Assembly (NCBI RefSeq): GCF_019457915.1
Contig: NZ_JAHZSS010000010.1
Coordinates: 62,001 to 126,000, forward strand
DNA: 64,000 nt
Source of the DNA: Neiella holothuriorum
GTDB taxonomy: Bacteria; Pseudomonadota; Gammaproteobacteria; Enterobacterales; Neiellaceae
Reading direction: 5' to 3'
Shown piece by piece: positions 61,488-64,000 of this stretch. The stretch's first letter is position 1, and each line of letters starts with the position of its first letter. The translations under genes were made by a program, and so were the position numbers. The notes below the pieces were generated by a model. It did no database searches. It saw only the letters and a program-made list of their open reading frames with translations, and was not told the origin of the DNA.

Positions 61488-61585
61488 AATTATCTAGCAC
61501 TTTCCCTTAGGGCGGTTTTTTATGCTGCTACCGATAAATGCTTTATTTCCAAACCTTCCCTGGTGTGGAAAATGAGAATGAGTGG

Positions 61586-62152
61586 TTACGCAAATAAAAA
61601 ATGTCGCCAGCTTTCCCAGTGTTGAGCATAGTGCTTGTCTGGGTTTGCAGGTAAAAAGGGCGGGCGCTTATTGTCTTTACCTAACGCTCTCCATTCAGAT
61701 TGAGTCCGAATGCCGAGGTCGCGAGCTGCTTGCAACGCTTCTGGCCATTCGAGGAATCGGTTTGACTTGGGGGCTAGAAAACTTTCCCAACCGGTCCATT
61801 GATCACGATACACATCATCTGGGCAGGACGGGATGTTGTCCGGCTTGCTACCGGAACGGATATGCTCTCGCCATGCTTTAACTGTTGATGCGCCGATGTT
61901 GTGAGCGTAACGAGTAGCAGCCTCTATGCCGCAATAGCTAGCACCGATTTGGGTTGCTGACACATGGCCTGAGCCAGTAAATTCTGACCAGCTAGACCAA
62001 TCTCCGGTTTTTGAATAATAAGCCGCAGGATCTGCTGGTAATTCGGAAGGTCTGTTTTCCCACGCTCGGTACTGTCGTGACGAGGCAATACCGTTTAATT
62101 GAACAAGTCGTCTAGCTTGCTCAAAAGAACATTTCTCTATTGATCTGGACAT
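61586..62152 (-). CDS. Orphan phage-integrase-repeat (INT_rpt) protein
   Basis: A 188-residue protein made of about three copies of an INT_rpt-like unit: PADPAAYYSKTGDWSSWSEF, then PSCPDDVYRDQWTGWESFL, then PANPDKHYAQHWESWRHFL. Such units normally sit in front of a tyrosine recombinase catalytic domain. No catalytic Arg/His/Tyr is present here, so it may be a remnant, a DNA-binding decoy or a stand-alone regulator. The linking region (EALQAARDLGIRTQSEWRAL) also matches the repeat style. Confidence 0.65.
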   Translation of the reverse strand: MSRSIEKCSFEQARRLVQLNGIASSRQYRAWENRPSELPADPAAYYSKTGDWSSWSEFTGSGHVSATQIGASYCGIEAATRYAHNIGASTVKAWREHIRSGSKPDNIPSCPDDVYRDQWTGWESFLAPKSNRFLEWPEALQAARDLGIRTQSEWRALGKDNKRPPFLPANPDKHYAQHWESWRHFLFA

Positions 62153-62348
62153 AATAATTGCTACAACAACTGATAAACAATTTACCCAGCAGCGTTTATT
62201 ATTTTTTCCTTGTGCTGAAGGGCCTTAATTAGATGTACGCATAATCCTTAAATACATCAGTAACTTTGCTTAATGATGGAGCGCAACATTTAATATAGCA
62301 AAAATTAAAACGCTTGACGATATTGTTTCAGGTCAACTCGTTCACCCT
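62153..62348. other. AT-rich intergenic, no gene seen
   Basis: About 200 AT-rich bases between the integrase-repeat gene and the 57-bp repeats, containing GTTTATTATTTTTTCC near 62195. No gene or clear hairpin was found. Confidence 0.4.
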
Positions 62349-62726
62349 AATTCATTGAAACCTAACGCTTATTTTCGAGCTTTCTGCATTAGCTCGCTTG
62401 CCGCTAATCCATTGAAATATAACGCTTATTATCGAGAATTCCGCATTGGCTCGTTAAGTTCTAATTCGTTGAAGTCTAACGCTTATTATCGGGAATTCCG
62501 CATTGGCTCGTTAAGTTCTAATTCGTTGAAATATAACGCTTATTATCGAGAATTCCGCATTGTCTCGTTAAGTTCTAGTTCGTTGAAATATAACGCTTAT
62601 TATCGAGAATTCCGCATTGTCTCGTTAAGTTCTAGTTCGTTGAAGTCTAACGCTTATTATCGAGACTGCCGCATTAGCTCGTTAAGTTCTAATTCGTTGA
62701 AGCCTAACGCTTATTATCGAGACTGA
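62349..62726. repeat. Tandem 57-bp repeat, seven cores
   Basis: The core TAACGCTTATT begins at 62363, 62420, 62477, 62534, 62591, 62648 and 62705, exactly 57 bp apart, giving six full units and a partial one. Units differ at a few positions, the first being most diverged. Each has a CGAG...CTCG inverted pair around AATTCCGCATT. Because 57 is a multiple of three a reading frame stays open, but it has no ribosome site and is not counted as coding. Confidence 0.9.
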
Positions 62727-63055
62727 CGAAATGAAAAAGACAGGCCAGCAAACTTACCTATTGCGTCAACCAAGAACTCAACAGCTAAGCGTTCCGTCTT
62801 GAATGTTCTAGGAACGAGTTGGATTTCCTGAACATTTACAGAGCTTTGCATGGTTGCAATGAACACTTCTTGGGACGATTGACTTCCTGTGGACGTTGGT
62901 TTCACATCAATGATTAACTCCTCCTGGCTGCGATTAGCACAGCGCATCAACCATTGCTGCAAATGAGCCATATCTGAAGTTGATTCATTGTCTTTTTCAG
63001 GTGAGAAGGACGGGTTGGAGGTATTTGTAATTGTAAGGAGCGGGAAAGCGACCAT
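62714..63055 (-). CDS. Hypothetical protein
   Basis: A 113-residue soluble protein starting at the ATG at 63055 and ending within the last copy of the 57-bp repeat. Ser/Thr/Asn-rich N-terminus, then LQQWLMRCANRSQEELIIDV and a strand-rich second half (VNVQEIQLVPRTFKTERLAV). The end of its frame runs into the repeat, so the C-terminus may be altered. Function unknown. Confidence 0.4.
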   Translation of the reverse strand: MVAFPLLTITNTSNPSFSPEKDNESTSDMAHLQQWLMRCANRSQEELIIDVKPTSTGSQSSQEVFIATMQSSVNVQEIQLVPRTFKTERLAVEFLVDAIGKFAGLSFSFRQSR

Positions 63056-63220
63056 TTAATTCTTCTTATTTCTATTATTAATCGAGGTCGATTATCTATC
63101 TTATTATCCCTTTGCATTCCTTGTAAGGTAGCAAGATTTGTCTCTTAAGCGTCGTTATAGATTAATTGTGCCATGTACATTATGTGAGTCACCGAAAGTT
63201 ATTAAAAAAGGAACTCCATC

Positions 63221-64000
63221 ATGGCTACGGAGCATCAAAGACGAGTGTTGCGGACGGACGTTATCCCTAATCAAGATCTTGTTGAAATTGGTGTTCTATC
63301 AGACTTAAGACCGCAACAGGCTGAAACAAAGTCGCATTACAAACTCAACTGTCCGCAGTGTGGAGAGTCAAGTGTCTATCGCGCCCATACCACTCATATC
63401 GTTTGTTCGGGCTGTGGCAACGTGCCTATCATTGATGTGCTAACAGCTACGCCGATGCTTTATAAGAAACTCAAACTTGCTGGAGTAAGTCTCGGTCCGC
63501 GATTCGCTAAATCCGAACTAGTATCTTCGATGCCGTTTGATGATCTATTAAGCCGACTCCAGCCACTACCTCAGCAGTTGCTGCAGTTGTTGCATGGAAT
63601 CGGATTGAGTTCGGAATCCTGTGAAAATTCGTTATTCGGGTGGATTGATGAAACGCAGTTCACGCGAACAACGTCAAAGGAGATCTCGCTAGATCAGCAT
63701 GAGTGTTGGTTGTGGCTCAAACATAGTAAACGCATTGCGATACCTTTTGTTGATGGCCACGGACTGAATGGCGTGATACTTCCATCGTCAATTGAGCTAA
63801 GTTCTAGCTTTCAATCTCTACCTTTTGATTTGGTCAAGCCAACAAGGTTCGCAAGAATATGGTTACAGCAAGCCAGAGCTTTGGGCAAGCGAGTGATTGT
63901 CATATCTAACCCGCTTTACGCGGCGCATCTACTTGCCCAAGGCAAGCCGGCTGTACTGATCCACAACAAAGACTCTATTGGTTGCAAATTGAGTAAGTGG
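63221..64000 (+). CDS. Zinc-ribbon protein, primase-like candidate (truncated by window)
   Basis: Start at ATG 63221 with AAGGA about nine bases upstream; 260 codons are in the window and the frame continues beyond it. Residues about 46-68 hold CPQCGESSVYRA followed by VCSGCGN, a four-cysteine zinc ribbon. Near the window end, RVIVISNPLYAAHLLAQGKP resembles the first TOPRIM strand-helix of primases. This order (zinc ribbon then TOPRIM-like) suggests a primase or replication protein, but the decisive part lies outside the window. Confidence 0.55.
   Translation, partial: MATEHQRRVLRTDVIPNQDLVEIGVLSDLRPQQAETKSHYKLNCPQCGESSVYRAHTTHIVCSGCGNVPIIDVLTATPMLYKKLKLAGVSLGPRFAKSELVSSMPFDDLLSRLQPLPQQLLQLLHGIGLSSESCENSLFGWIDETQFTRTTSKEISLDQHECWLWLKHSKRIAIPFVDGHGLNGVILPSSIELSSSFQSLPFDLVKPTRFARIWLQQARALGKRVIVISNPLYAAHLLAQGKPAVLIHNKDSIGCKLSKW

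Noticed and set aside
62355-62726. Repeat-encoded protein of 123 codons
   Set aside because: Begins with TTG without a ribosome site; the open frame follows from the repeat length being a multiple of three.
62349-62726. CRISPR array
   Set aside because: Whole 57-bp units repeat with no unique spacers and no cas genes are nearby.

Overview
The window reads as the backbone of a large self-transmissible plasmid (or plasmid-like conjugative element) from a gammaproteobacterium, probably a marine one (Alteromonadales or Vibrionales). The evidence is an F-like (SXT/IncC-type) type IV secretion gene set, a MOBH relaxase, FlhDC-type transfer activators, iteron replication with ParA/ParB, and an orphan protein made of phage-integrase repeat units of a kind known mainly from Vibrio and Shewanella relatives. 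The taxonomic assignment is inference. There are no rRNA or tRNA genes, no CRISPR array and no complete insertion sequence.

Layout. (1) 1-24.8 kb, almost all on the + strand, is an accessory island of DNA/RNA- or protein-modifying genes. It holds a DUF6884 protein, a DNA methylase-helicase fusion resembling DarB-type antirestriction proteins, tandem DUF4942-like paralogues, a cold-shock-domain fusion, and a PRTRC cassette at 7.4-11.2 kb (ubiquitin-like protein, E2-like protein, ThiF/E1-like protein and companions). A SLOG-type protein, an EAL phosphodiesterase on the minus strand and an LPD1 polyvalent-type protein follow. Last comes a sulfur-chemistry group at 17.6-23.2 kb: a DndB-like DGQHR protein, a TusA-like sulfur carrier and a 1037-residue DndC-like protein, with no DndA, DndD or DndE in the window. 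(2) 24.9-43.2 kb, mostly on the minus strand, holds the mobilisation and transfer genes. In transcription order they are a MobI-like protein, a DUF1845/AcaB-like protein, TraI, TraD, two membrane/accessory proteins, pilin, TraL, TraE, TraK, TraB, TrbI, then (after an interruption by two + strand genes and a terminator) a DsbC-like protein, TraV, TraC and a cold-shock protein. (3) 43.2-51.2 kb holds maintenance functions: an actin-like PRTRC-D protein with a partner, a winged-helix protein, the iteron origin, the replication initiator with three 125-bp upstream repeats, ParA and ParB. (4) 51.5-60.6 kb holds FlhD/FlhC-like activators followed by TraF, TraH and TraG. TraW, TraU, TraN and TrbC are not in the window and are presumably elsewhere on the element. 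(5) 60.7-64 kb holds small unknown genes, an orphan integrase-repeat protein, seven copies of a 57-bp repeat, and a zinc-ribbon protein running off the right edge.

How they fit together. The FlhDC-like pair probably switches on the transfer operons; a shared ACARGCCAT sequence 55-72 bp upstream of the pilin, dsbC and traF start codons is a candidate binding site. The left island could protect or manage incoming plasmid DNA by methylation or sulfur modification. The strongest candidate for an undescribed system is the DndB-TusA-DndC-like group next to the ubiquitin-like PRTRC cassette. No database search was possible: family names rest on motifs recognised by eye.
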